DNA of 24,789 nt from positions 1 through 24,789 of the forward strand of contig DASYQV010000330.1 in NCBI GenBank assembly GCA_036005125.1, read 5' to 3'. Both the position numbers and the translations under genes were made by a program. The notes below the pieces were generated by a model. It did not search any database. It was not told where the DNA came from and was given only the letters and a program-made list of their open reading frames with translations. Shown in pieces: positions 7,641-13,941 of this stretch. This DNA comes from DASYQV01 sp036005125 (lineage in GTDB: Bacteria; Acidobacteriota; Vicinamibacteria; Vicinamibacterales; UBA2999). Each line of letters begins with the position of its first letter. Within the stretch, counting starts at the first letter, position 1.

Positions 7641-7730
7641 CCGCGCCTGCGTGTGGTAGCGTAGCACATTCGCCACTTCGCGAAAGTCGATCACAGGGAG
7701 CACCAGGCCGGTGAGGGGGTGTTGTAAGGC

Positions 7731-7928
7731 GTGGCTGAAGTCAAGATTCAGGAAGGCGAGTCCATCGAGAGTGCCCTCCGTCGCTTCAAGCGCAAGGTTC
7801 AGCAGGAAGACATTATCAAGGACATCAAAAAGCATTCCTTCTACCTGAAACCGGGTGACAAGCGCCGGGCCAAGCAGGCGCTGGCGCGGAAGCGCAACCG
7901 CAAGAAACTCCGGCGCGAGCTGGAGTAA
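7731..7928 (+). CDS. rpsU: Small ribosomal subunit protein bS21
   Basis: A 65-residue basic protein starting MAEVKIQEGESIESALRRF, with FKRKVQQEDII and a lysine/arginine-rich C-terminus (RKRNRKKLRRELE). This is the S21 family, a 30S-platform protein involved in translation initiation. The start is GTG at 7731, fixed by the conserved N-terminus. Purine-rich GAGGGGGTG about 12 bases upstream is the likely Shine-Dalgarno, with AAGG closer in. A zinc-ribbon gene follows after 41 bases and is probably co-transcribed up to the terminator at 8350. Confidence 0.95.
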   Translation: MAEVKIQEGESIESALRRFKRKVQQEDIIKDIKKHSFYLKPGDKRRAKQALARKRNRKKLRRELE

Positions 7929-7969
7929 GCGACGGATCGGGTCTAACGACGAGCACGAGGTGGCGATCG

Positions 7970-8278
7970 ATGGAGTTCCAAGACAAAACCCTGAGATGCG
8001 TGGATTGCGGCGCAGAGTTCATCTGGACCGCGGGTGAACAGCTGTTCTTCGCCGACAAACAGTTCAAGAACGAGCCGAAGCGCTGTAAAGGGTGCAAGGC
8101 GAAACGAGCCAACAGGGCAGCGGCTGGTCCGATGATGCGCGAGCGCGTCGAGACGCAGACGACCTGCTCCGCATGCGGCAAAGAAACGACCGTGCCGTTC
8201 CGTCCGACGCAGGGACGCCCGGTGTTCTGCAAAGAGTGCTTCCAGCAGCGGAAGTTTGCTGGCGCCGGTGGCGTGTAG
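7970..8278 (+). CDS. Small protein with two CX2C zinc ribbons
   Basis: The 102-residue protein has eight cysteines in four CX2C pairs: 10/13 with 39/42 (CVDCG...RCKGCK), then 66/69 with 87/90 (CSACG...FCKEC). The first half resembles the probable zinc-ribbon domain found in short bacterial proteins (ribbon, aromatic FIWTAGEQLFF, basic stretch). The second is a rubredoxin-like knuckle with PFRPTQGRPVFC. Such proteins are presumed to bind nucleic acid or ribosomes, but no function is established to my knowledge. GAGGTGG about 6 bases before the ATG is a good ribosome site. The position after rpsU fits a translation-related role. The region after its stop holds a strong terminator. Confidence 0.85.
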   Translation: MEFQDKTLRCVDCGAEFIWTAGEQLFFADKQFKNEPKRCKGCKAKRANRAAAGPMMRERVETQTTCSACGKETTVPFRPTQGRPVFCKECFQQRKFAGAGGV

Positions 8279-8349
8279 TCGACTGACTCCACACGATCGC
8301 GAAGCGGCCCCGGCAAGGCCGCACGAAGTGCTGCCACATCCAATGACAT

Positions 8350-8382
8350 AAGGGCCAGACTGCGGTCTGGCCCTTGTTGTTT
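8350..8382 (+). terminator. Rho-independent terminator after the rpsU-zinc-ribbon unit
   Basis: AAGGGCCAGAC (8350-8360) and GTCTGGCCCTT (8365-8375) form a perfect 11-base stem with a TGCG loop, followed by GTTGTTT. It is 71 bases beyond the zinc-ribbon stop codon. Confidence 0.85.
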
Positions 8383-8422
8383 AGTCGTTGTGCGGATCCC
8401 GACCGGACCGCCGGGTGGGGAG

Positions 8423-8567
8423 ATATCAAGGGCGGAGCCCGTGACTGGTTGGGCGTACGCGCGCCGTTCGTTGACGGTCCCAACCGCTTACGCTAGAATC
8501 CGAGGCCTTTGCTAACCAGTCAAGACCTCTGCCCTTGATGTACCGGCAGAGCGCGTGTCTGGTTAGC
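8423..8567. repeat. Three copies of a 25-28 base motif, two of them inverted around a promoter
   Basis: Copy 1 is 8423-8450 and copy 2, inverted, is 8514-8541; they match at 23 of 28 positions. Copy 3, in the orientation of copy 1, is about 8544-8568 and matches copy 1 at 19 of 25 positions. The shared core is GGGC(A/G)GAG followed by CTGGTT. Copies 2 and 3 together form a hairpin: GCTAACCAG (8511-8519) with CTGGTTAGC (8559-8567), and CTCTGCC (8527-8533) with GGCAGAG (8545-8551). The promoter at 8471-8499 lies between copies 1 and 2. Confidence 0.75.
8471..8499 (+). promoter_or_regulatory. Sigma-70 promoter for the STAS gene
   Basis: TTGACG (8471-8476) and TAGAAT (8494-8499) are separated by exactly 17 bases, one mismatch each to consensus. 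Transcription should start near 8506, about 169 bases before the STAS start codon. Confidence 0.65.
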
Positions 8568-8674
8568 CCAGTGTCTTTTTGGCGCGCTTCGCGTGCCTAG
8601 TCCGTTATGCGGTCCGCAACACGTACGAGATTCTCGTTGGAAGCGGCATAACGGACTCATTGAGGACATAGGCG
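8506..8674 (+). promoter_or_regulatory. Long structured 5' leader (or small RNA) upstream of the STAS gene
   Basis: This stretch has no gene but three stem-loops. The first is 8511-8567 (9-base and 7-base perfect stems), followed 6 bases later by TCTTTTT, so it could end a short RNA. The second is 8581-8597 (GGCGCGC, TTC loop, GCGTGCC). The third is 8599-8657 (AGTCCGTTATGC with GCATAACGGACT, 12 of 12, with ACGAG/CTCGT inside), ending just before the ribosome site TGAGGA at 8661. I do not recognise any known riboswitch. Confidence 0.5.
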
Positions 8675-9025
8675 ATGCAGATCGAGGAACGATCCGCGGG
8701 CGAGGTGACGATTCTCGACCTCAAGGGCAAGATGACGCTCGGCGAGGGCGACGAGTTGCTGAAGGACAAGATCAACAGTCTCGTGCTTCAGGGACGCAAG
8801 AAACTGATTCTCAACCTCGAAGGCGTCCCCTACATCGACAGCGCGGGCCTGGGTGAAATCGTCCGCACGTACACCACCGTGAGTCGCCAGGGAGGGAACC
8901 TCAAGCTGCTCAACCTCACAAAGCGCATTTCCGACCTGCTGTCGATTACAAAACTGCTCACTGTCTTCGAGACATACGACTCGGAGGCCGATGCCGTTCG
9001 GAGCTTCTCATCGGCCAACGTGTAA
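8675..9025 (+). CDS. STAS-domain anti-anti-sigma factor (SpoIIAA/RsbV-like)
   Basis: A 116-residue single STAS domain. It shows the strand-rich N-terminus (VTILDLKGKMTLGEG), LILNLEGVPYIDS, and the phospho-acceptor Ser56 in the conserved DSAGLG loop. Family members bind a serine-kinase anti-sigma factor and release its sigma factor; phosphorylation of the serine switches them off. No partner kinase or phosphatase gene lies in the window, so the partner must be encoded elsewhere. The start ATG is 8 bases from TGAGGA. The gene has its own promoter and an unusually long structured leader, which suggests post-transcriptional control. Confidence 0.93.
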   Translation: MQIEERSAGEVTILDLKGKMTLGEGDELLKDKINSLVLQGRKKLILNLEGVPYIDSAGLGEIVRTYTTVSRQGGNLKLLNLTKRISDLLSITKLLTVFETYDSEADAVRSFSSANV

Positions 9026-9044
9026 TTGAAAGGACCCACAAAAG

Positions 9045-9136
9045 ATCAGCCGGCCGTTCCGGTCGTTCCCCTCGCGTAAGGGTGCGCGGCAGGATACGGG
9101 GTTGGAACGTTCCGGCACGCGCGGTCCTGGGCTGAT
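9045..9136. repeat. Imperfect inverted repeat between the STAS and UbiA genes
   Basis: ATCAGCC (9045-9051) pairs with GGCTGAT (9130-9136). Inside, GCCGGCCGTTCC (9049-9060) nearly mirrors GGAACGTTCCGGC (9104-9116), which contains the palindrome GGAACGTTCC (9104-9113). It could end the STAS transcript or be an operator for the next gene; there is no T-tract. Confidence 0.45.
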
Positions 9137-9141
9137 GTAAT
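9133..9141 (+). promoter_or_regulatory. Possible extended -10 promoter for the UbiA-glycosyltransferase block
   Basis: TGATGTAAT is an extended -10 element with one mismatch to TATAAT. Start would be near 9148, about 41 bases before ATG 9189. No -35 is visible, and the element overlaps the right arm of the preceding inverted repeat. Confidence 0.35.
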
Positions 9142-9188
9142 CTGATCACCTTCTGTTGACACGCTCCACTGAAGCTTTCCGCGCTGTG

Positions 9189-10142
9189 ATGGCGCGCCCG
9201 ACTCGATCGCACCTCCCCGCCGGGGACGCCGCGGAGGCGGACCAGACATCCCGCCGCGCCACGGCCGCTCTTCTGTTCTCGTCCCTGCGTCCCGAGCAGT
9301 GGACCAAGAACCTTCTGGTCTTCGCCGGTGTGCTGTTCGGCCGTCGCCTGCTCGATCCGGTTGCGGTCGTGATCGCCGCCGCGACGTTCGTGACCTTCTG
9401 CGCGCTCTCGGGCGCGGTGTACCTTTTCAACGACGTCGCGGACCGCCAGGCGGACCGCGAACACCCACTGAAGAGTCTCAGACCCATTGCGTCCGGCGAT
9501 CTGTCGATGCGCGTGGCGCTCGTCACGGCGGGACTGCTCGGCGCGGCAGCGCTGGCGGCCTCGATTGTGATTCGGCCGGCGCTCGGCGTGGTGAGCGCCG
9601 CCTATCTGATCCTGCTGGTCCTCTACTCCACCGTGCTCAAGCACGTCGTGATCGTGGACGTCCTGACAATCGCCGCCGGGTTCGTGCTGCGCGCCGTTGC
9701 CGGTGCAGTGGCCGTAGCCCTCCCGATCAGTCATTGGCTGCTCGTGTGCACGACGCTCCTTGCGCTTTTCCTGGCTCTCAGCAAACGCCGGCACGAACTG
9801 ACACTGCTGGCGGATGGCGCGACAGGGCACCGTCGGATCCTCGAGGAGTACAGTCCGTACCTCCTCGACCAGATGGTGTCGGTCGTCACCGCTTCGACGC
9901 TGGTGGCCTACGTGTCCTATGCGACCAGCTCCGAAACAGCAGAACGGCTGGGCACGAATCGGCTGGGGCTGACGATCCCGTTTGTGCTGTACGGCATCTT
10001 CCGATATCTCTATCTAGTGCACCAGAAGCGCGGCGGCGGCAGCCCGGCGGCAATGCTGCTGACCGACCGTCCCCTTCTGGTCTGCGTGGCGCTCTGGACC
10101 GCGTGCGTTATCGTGATCCTTTATTCCCCGCTCGGACGCTGA
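9189..10142 (+). CDS. UbiA-family prenyltransferase, decaprenyl-phosphate phosphoribosyltransferase-like
   Basis: A polytopic membrane protein of 317 residues from ATG 9189. Motif 1 of the UbiA superfamily, NDxxDxxxD, is present as NDVADRQAD at residues 81-89, followed by REHPLKSLRPIASG. Motif 2 is YSTVLKHVVIVDV. The opening SLRPEQWTKNLLVFAG and the HPLKSLRPI segment are characteristic of 5-phosphoribosyl-1-pyrophosphate:decaprenyl-phosphate transferases (mycobacterial UbiA/Rv3806c type), which make lipid-linked phosphoribose, a precursor for arabinan-type surface sugars. A TTG start at 9156 would add 11 residues; I prefer the ATG. It ends in TGATG, overlapping the next start by one base. DprE1/DprE2 and the phosphatase of the mycobacterial pathway are not in the window, so the end product is unknown. 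Confidence 0.9.
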   Translation: MARPTRSHLPAGDAAEADQTSRRATAALLFSSLRPEQWTKNLLVFAGVLFGRRLLDPVAVVIAAATFVTFCALSGAVYLFNDVADRQADREHPLKSLRPIASGDLSMRVALVTAGLLGAAALAASIVIRPALGVVSAAYLILLVLYSTVLKHVVIVDVLTIAAGFVLRAVAGAVAVALPISHWLLVCTTLLALFLALSKRRHELTLLADGATGHRRILEEYSPYLLDQMVSVVTASTLVAYVSYATSSETAERLGTNRLGLTIPFVLYGIFRYLYLVHQKRGGGSPAAMLLTDRPLLVCVALWTACVIVILYSPLGR

Positions 10143-11263
10143 TGCCTGTTGTCGAAGCCCCTCTTGCACCGCTCGCACCCGACCGCGCTCGAACGGCCCG
10201 GGTGGCCGTCGTCCGTACGCGTCCCGACCGCGTGCTCGCCGACTACGCGCGGGTGATGGAGCTTGCCCGCTACCGCGACACGTTGTCGCCAGCCCGGGAC
10301 ACATTGATCAAGCTCAACCTGTCGTGGACGAAATATTTCCCCGCCTGCTCGTCGCAGCCATGGCAGGTCGAGGGCGTGGTCGCGAAGATGCTCGCCGACG
10401 GCTTCGCGCCGGAACGGCTCATTCCGCTCGAGAACAAGACCGTAGTCACGAACCCGCGCGAGGGCTGCCGGAACAATCGGTGGGAACCGGTGTTGAAGCG
10501 CCACGGGCTGACGTTTACCGCGCTGACGGAGGTGGACTGGCAGATCTACCGATTCAAGAGCCCGCTCTTGAAGCTCAACGACATCTTTCCGGAAGGTATT
10601 CAAATCCCGGCGATCTACGCGGGCCGGCAGATTCTCCACTTACCGACGGTGAAAACGCACGGTCACGCGGTGATGACTGGGTCCGTGAAGAATTCCTTCG
10701 GCGGCCTGCTGAAGGAGGTCCGGCACCATGCGCACAAGTACATGCACGAAGTGCTCGTCGACCTTCTGTACATGCAGCGCGAGCTGCATCCGGCGGTCTT
10801 CACGGTCATGGATGGGACGGTCGCCGGGGACGGCGCTGGGCCGCGCACGATGATTCCTCGCGTGGCCAACCTCATCCTCGCCTCGTCCGATTCGGTTGCG
10901 ATCGACGCCATCTCGGCGCGATTGATGGGCTTCGATCCGATGGCGATCCCGTTTCTGCGCATGGCGCACGAGCGGGGGCTTGGAATCGCGGACCTGAAGG
11001 CGATTGAGCTCGTCGGCGACGATGTGGCCGACGTGAATCTGCGATTCCAGACGCGCAAATCACTCGTGATCTGGGGCGATCAACTCATCCGGAAAGGGTT
11101 TCTCCGCCCGCTCGAACGACTGCTGCTGCATTCGCCGTTGATGGTGTGGGCGCCGTTTGCGTCGAACGTGTACCACGACTGGCTGTGGTACCCGACGGTC
11201 GGACGGGCGCGCATCCGCGAGTTCATGCGGACCGAGTGGGGACGGCTCTTCCAGGAGTATTAG
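10142..11263 (+). CDS. DUF362-domain protein
   Basis: A 373-residue protein with the DUF362 fold. Recognisable parts are LIKLNLSWTK near the N-terminus, LPTVKTHGHAVMTGSVKNSFGGLL in the middle (histidine- and lysine-bearing core), VMDGTVAGDGAGPR, and SVAIDAISARLMGFDP. It lacks the ferredoxin-like [4Fe-4S] cysteines found in some DUF362 proteins. Function of the family is not established. The start codon overlaps the UbiA stop (TGATG), so translation is coupled and the two products probably work together, perhaps on the lipid-linked sugar. The stop is TAG, directly followed by AAGGAG. Confidence 0.88.
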   Translation: MPVVEAPLAPLAPDRARTARVAVVRTRPDRVLADYARVMELARYRDTLSPARDTLIKLNLSWTKYFPACSSQPWQVEGVVAKMLADGFAPERLIPLENKTVVTNPREGCRNNRWEPVLKRHGLTFTALTEVDWQIYRFKSPLLKLNDIFPEGIQIPAIYAGRQILHLPTVKTHGHAVMTGSVKNSFGGLLKEVRHHAHKYMHEVLVDLLYMQRELHPAVFTVMDGTVAGDGAGPRTMIPRVANLILASSDSVAIDAISARLMGFDPMAIPFLRMAHERGLGIADLKAIELVGDDVADVNLRFQTRKSLVIWGDQLIRKGFLRPLERLLLHSPLMVWAPFASNVYHDWLWYPTVGRARIREFMRTEWGRLFQEY

Positions 11264-11301
11264 AAGGAGCCGCGCGGGTCGGCAGACTGCGCGGACTTCT
11301 A
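11264..11301 (+). promoter_or_regulatory. Shine-Dalgarno separated from the next start by a hairpin
   Basis: AAGGAG (11264-11269) is 44 bases from ATG 11314. A CCGCGC (11270-11275) / GCGCGG (11289-11294) hairpin begins directly after it. If folded, the effective distance from AAGGAG to TTG 11302 is 7 bases, which would make TTG the real start of the following gene. Confidence 0.35.
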
Positions 11302-11313
11302 TTGAGCGCGATT

Positions 11314-12465
11314 ATGGATTCAAGCTCCCAGGGCGGCCGGCGCGGGCACTTCCATCGCGGCCGGCGCGGTCCGGACCGTCGCGGCAGCGAACGACGAAGC
11401 TCATCACAGTCCTCCGAGCAGGCGCCGCACGAGCAGGCGCGCCGGGGCGATCACGTCGACGTCGAGCAAATCATGCGTGACATCCGCGCCCGCATCGGAC
11501 AGCGGCCGGCCATCGAGCTGACCGACCCGCAGGTGCAGGAGCTTGCCGCCAGACGACTCGAAGCCATCCTCGACCCGCGATCGATGCGCCCGGGGCTTCT
11601 CGACCAGTTGCGTCGCAGCGCGGGCGTGCCGGCCGTGACAACGCCTCATGTCACCACGAACGACCCGCCATATCGCTTCGAGGACACGACGCTGTACGAA
11701 TCGCACAACCCGATCACACGCGCGATTCGCAAGCTGCTGAACCCGCTGCTCAAGCTCTTCTTCAATCCGAACCCGCTCATTCAAGCGCTGAACATCCAGT
11801 CACGGGTGAACGTGGAGGCGGCTCAGCGCGAAGCCGAACGCGTGCAGCAGCAGGCTGAGTGGAACGCCTTGCATTACGAGATCCTTCAACGGCTGGTGAC
11901 CGAAGTCTCGCGCGTGAGCCTCGAGATGCAGGCCATGAGCCTCAAGGTGGACTGCTTTGGCGCGAAGGTGGATTTCAACGAGCGACGCGTGCGCGGCATC
12001 GAGGGCGCGCTGCACCAGGGCCGGATGCCGGGAGGCCGCGAGATCGTCCCGCAGGCGTCGACCGGCGCCGAGGCACCCCCCGACGCGCCGGCGTCCGAAG
12101 CCGCTTCGCCAGGTGAGACGCCATCCGGTGAGGGCCATCAGCGCCGCCGTCGTCGGCGCCGTCGCGGCCGGCGCGGCGCAGGGCCACCGGAGGCGATATC
12201 AGCTGCGAGCCGGGCGATGCCCGCGGGGGAGGCGCCGGAGCCGGAAGAGGTCGACGATGGCCGCGAGGACGCTTCCGAGGCTCTGATGACCGTCACCACC
12301 GACAGCGAGCCGATCGCAACGACCGAGCGGGCATCCCCTGATCGCCACGAACAGCCACCACCACCCGCGGCGCCCCCGCCGGAACCCGATCGTGCGGGTG
12401 CTGTGCCGTCCGTCACGCCTCAGGCCGCCGAGCGGCCACGCGAGCCCGGTCCCGACGACCAGTGA
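11314..12465 (+). CDS. Unknown basic, proline-rich protein with central coiled coil
   Basis: A 383-residue protein I cannot assign. Residues 1-45 are rich in Arg, Gly, Ser and His. VDVEQIMRDIRARI (48-61) resembles a short helix found at the N-terminus of glycan-cluster methyltransferases and glycosyltransferases, an impression from memory. Residues 130-165 are a conserved-looking hydrophobic/asparagine segment (NPLLKLFFNPNPLIQALN), which could contact membrane or partner. A charged coiled coil runs from about 166 to 230. Then comes a run of eight arginines (277-284) plus RGRRG, and a Pro/Glu/Ala tail. It has no signal peptide or clear membrane helix. Start is ATG 11314 or TTG 11302. Its TGA overlaps the next GTG (GTGA), so it is translationally coupled to the glycosyltransferase and probably assists or scaffolds it. 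Confidence 0.75.
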   Translation: MDSSSQGGRRGHFHRGRRGPDRRGSERRSSSQSSEQAPHEQARRGDHVDVEQIMRDIRARIGQRPAIELTDPQVQELAARRLEAILDPRSMRPGLLDQLRRSAGVPAVTTPHVTTNDPPYRFEDTTLYESHNPITRAIRKLLNPLLKLFFNPNPLIQALNIQSRVNVEAAQREAERVQQQAEWNALHYEILQRLVTEVSRVSLEMQAMSLKVDCFGAKVDFNERRVRGIEGALHQGRMPGGREIVPQASTGAEAPPDAPASEAASPGETPSGEGHQRRRRRRRRGRRGAGPPEAISAASRAMPAGEAPEPEEVDDGREDASEALMTVTTDSEPIATTERASPDRHEQPPPPAAPPPEPDRAGAVPSVTPQAAERPREPGPDDQ

Positions 12466-13763
12466 AGCTGGCCGTGGTGGTGCAGCGCTACGGCGCTGAT
12501 ATCAACGGCGGCGCGGAGCTGCATGCGCGGTACATCGCCGAACGTCTGTCGCGCCACGCCGACGTCCGGGTGCTCACGACCTGCGCGCGCGATTACGTGA
12601 GCTGGCGCAATCACTGGCCGGCAGGCGAGGATCGCGTGAATGGCGTGCCCGTGGAACGTTTTCCGGTCGCGCACGAGCGCGATACGCAGGATTTCGGGCA
12701 ACGCTCGACACACGTGTTCTCGACTCGCCACGCTCTGCGCGACGAGCTGCGATGGCTCGACGCAGAGGGACCGATGAGTCCCGCGCTCATCGAGCGGCTT
12801 CGGCACTCGCGGAACGAATTCGATTACGTGCTCCTGTTCAGCGTCCGGTACTACCATGCCTATCACGGCGCGCGGGTCGTTGCCGAGCGCGCTATTCTAA
12901 TCCCCACCGCGGAGCGTGAATCGGCGGTGGGACTCTCGATGTTCGGTCCGGTGTTCCGCGGCGTCCGCGCGCTCATGTACAACTCGTTCGAAGAGCGCGC
13001 GCTGATTCAGGCCGTGTCGGGCAACCATGACGTGCCGGGCGTCGTCGTCGGTGTCGGCTCGGAGATCCCGCAGCACGTCGATCCCGCGCGGTTCCGGCGC
13101 GCGTTCGGGCTCGATGGCCGCTTCGCGATCTACGTCGGGCGAATCGATGCGAACAAGGGCTGTGGCGAGTTGTTCGATTTCTTCGTCCGGTACGCCGAAA
13201 AGGCGGCGCAGCCGATCTCGCTGGTGCTCATCGGGACGCCCGTGTTACCGATTCCGCAGCACCCCCGCATCAGGCATCTCGGCTTCGTCGCCGACCAGGA
13301 CAAGTTCGACGCAATGGCCGCCGCCGACGTTCTGATCGTGCCGTCGTACTACGAGAGCCTCTCGATGGTCGCGCTCGAGGGCTGGGCCCTCGGCCGCCCC
13401 GTGCTGGCCAACGCACATTGCGACGTGCTCCTTGGCCAGTGCATGCGCAGCAATGCGGGGCTGTATTATCGGGACGCGGCGGAGTTCACGGCTACGCTCG
13501 ACGCGATCGTCGGCGACCCGGGGCTCGCGGCGGCGCTCGGGCACAATGGCCGTGTCTATTACGAGCGTCACTACGACTGGCCCGTGATCGAACGCAAGTA
13601 CCTGACCATGTTCGCTCGTCTCGATGCCGAGACGGCGACTGGCGCCGCGCGGCCCGGGATCGAACCGTTGCCCGGATGGTGGCAGCGTCGACGTGCGACG
13701 CTGCCTGCAGCCGCCGACGTGCTCGCGTCGCTGCCTAGACATCTCGTAAAGCCAAGATCGTGA
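12462..13763 (+). CDS. Glycosyltransferase, GT4-like (GT-B fold), motif-complete copy
   Basis: A 433-residue retaining-type glycosyltransferase. The N-terminal acceptor domain begins VVVQRYGADINGGAEL. The donor domain shows YVGRIDANKG (Arg227, Lys232, which usually hold the nucleotide-sugar diphosphate), then VPSYYESLSMVALEGW with the EX7E pair Glu298/Glu306, and GRPVLA. All diagnostic GT4 residues are present, so it should be active. Donor and acceptor sugars cannot be read from sequence. Start is GTG 12462, inside the previous stop (GTGA overlap), supported by the conserved MKLAVVV beginning. The last codons (RHLVKP) are part of a 17-base inverted repeat with the region beyond the stop. A paralogue follows at 13942. 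Confidence 0.92.
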   Translation: MKLAVVVQRYGADINGGAELHARYIAERLSRHADVRVLTTCARDYVSWRNHWPAGEDRVNGVPVERFPVAHERDTQDFGQRSTHVFSTRHALRDELRWLDAEGPMSPALIERLRHSRNEFDYVLLFSVRYYHAYHGARVVAERAILIPTAERESAVGLSMFGPVFRGVRALMYNSFEERALIQAVSGNHDVPGVVVGVGSEIPQHVDPARFRRAFGLDGRFAIYVGRIDANKGCGELFDFFVRYAEKAAQPISLVLIGTPVLPIPQHPRIRHLGFVADQDKFDAMAAADVLIVPSYYESLSMVALEGWALGRPVLANAHCDVLLGQCMRSNAGLYYRDAAEFTATLDAIVGDPGLAAALGHNGRVYYERHYDWPVIERKYLTMFARLDAETATGAARPGIEPLPGWWQRRRATLPAAADVLASLPRHLVKPRS

Positions 13764-13900
13764 CGAATCCAGCACGCTTTTCGTCTGGCTTTACGAGATG
13801 TCGAGGCCCCGCGGAGCGGGGCCAGAAGGCATGGCGGCAGCGAGGCGAAGCCTTTCGGCCGGCAGGTTTCATCGGCGGTTTGCGGCGTAGCCTCGCTGCC
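13738..13900. repeat. Three consecutive hairpins between the paralogous glycosyltransferase genes
   Basis: Hairpin 1 has perfect 17-base arms, 13738-13754 and 13786-13802 (GACATCTCGTAAAGCCA and its complement), with the first arm inside the coding sequence. Hairpin 2 is GGCCCCGC/GCGGGGCC (13805-13812, 13816-13823). Hairpin 3 is GGCAGCGAGGC/GCCTCGCTGCC (13836-13846, 13890-13900). No gene is seen in the gap 13764-13941. The structure could stop or attenuate transcription, or be a remnant of a small repeat element. Confidence 0.8.
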
Positions 13901-13941
13901 GGTCCGGCGCCCGGCGGACGACAGCGTCGGGGAGAGTACGC

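Noticed and set aside
8397..8674. A known riboswitch or tRNA in the STAS leader.
   Set aside because: The hairpins do not match any cloverleaf or consensus riboswitch core that I can recognise, so only a generic structured leader is reported.
9156..9188. TTG 9156 as start of the UbiA gene.
   Set aside because: It adds 11 residues with no conserved feature; ATG 9189 is preferred, although no ribosome site settles it.
9299..10141. An upstream in-frame extension of the DUF362 gene through the UbiA gene (654 codons in total).
   Set aside because: The extension is out of frame with the UbiA protein, which has clear motifs; the TGATG junction gives a natural start at 10142.
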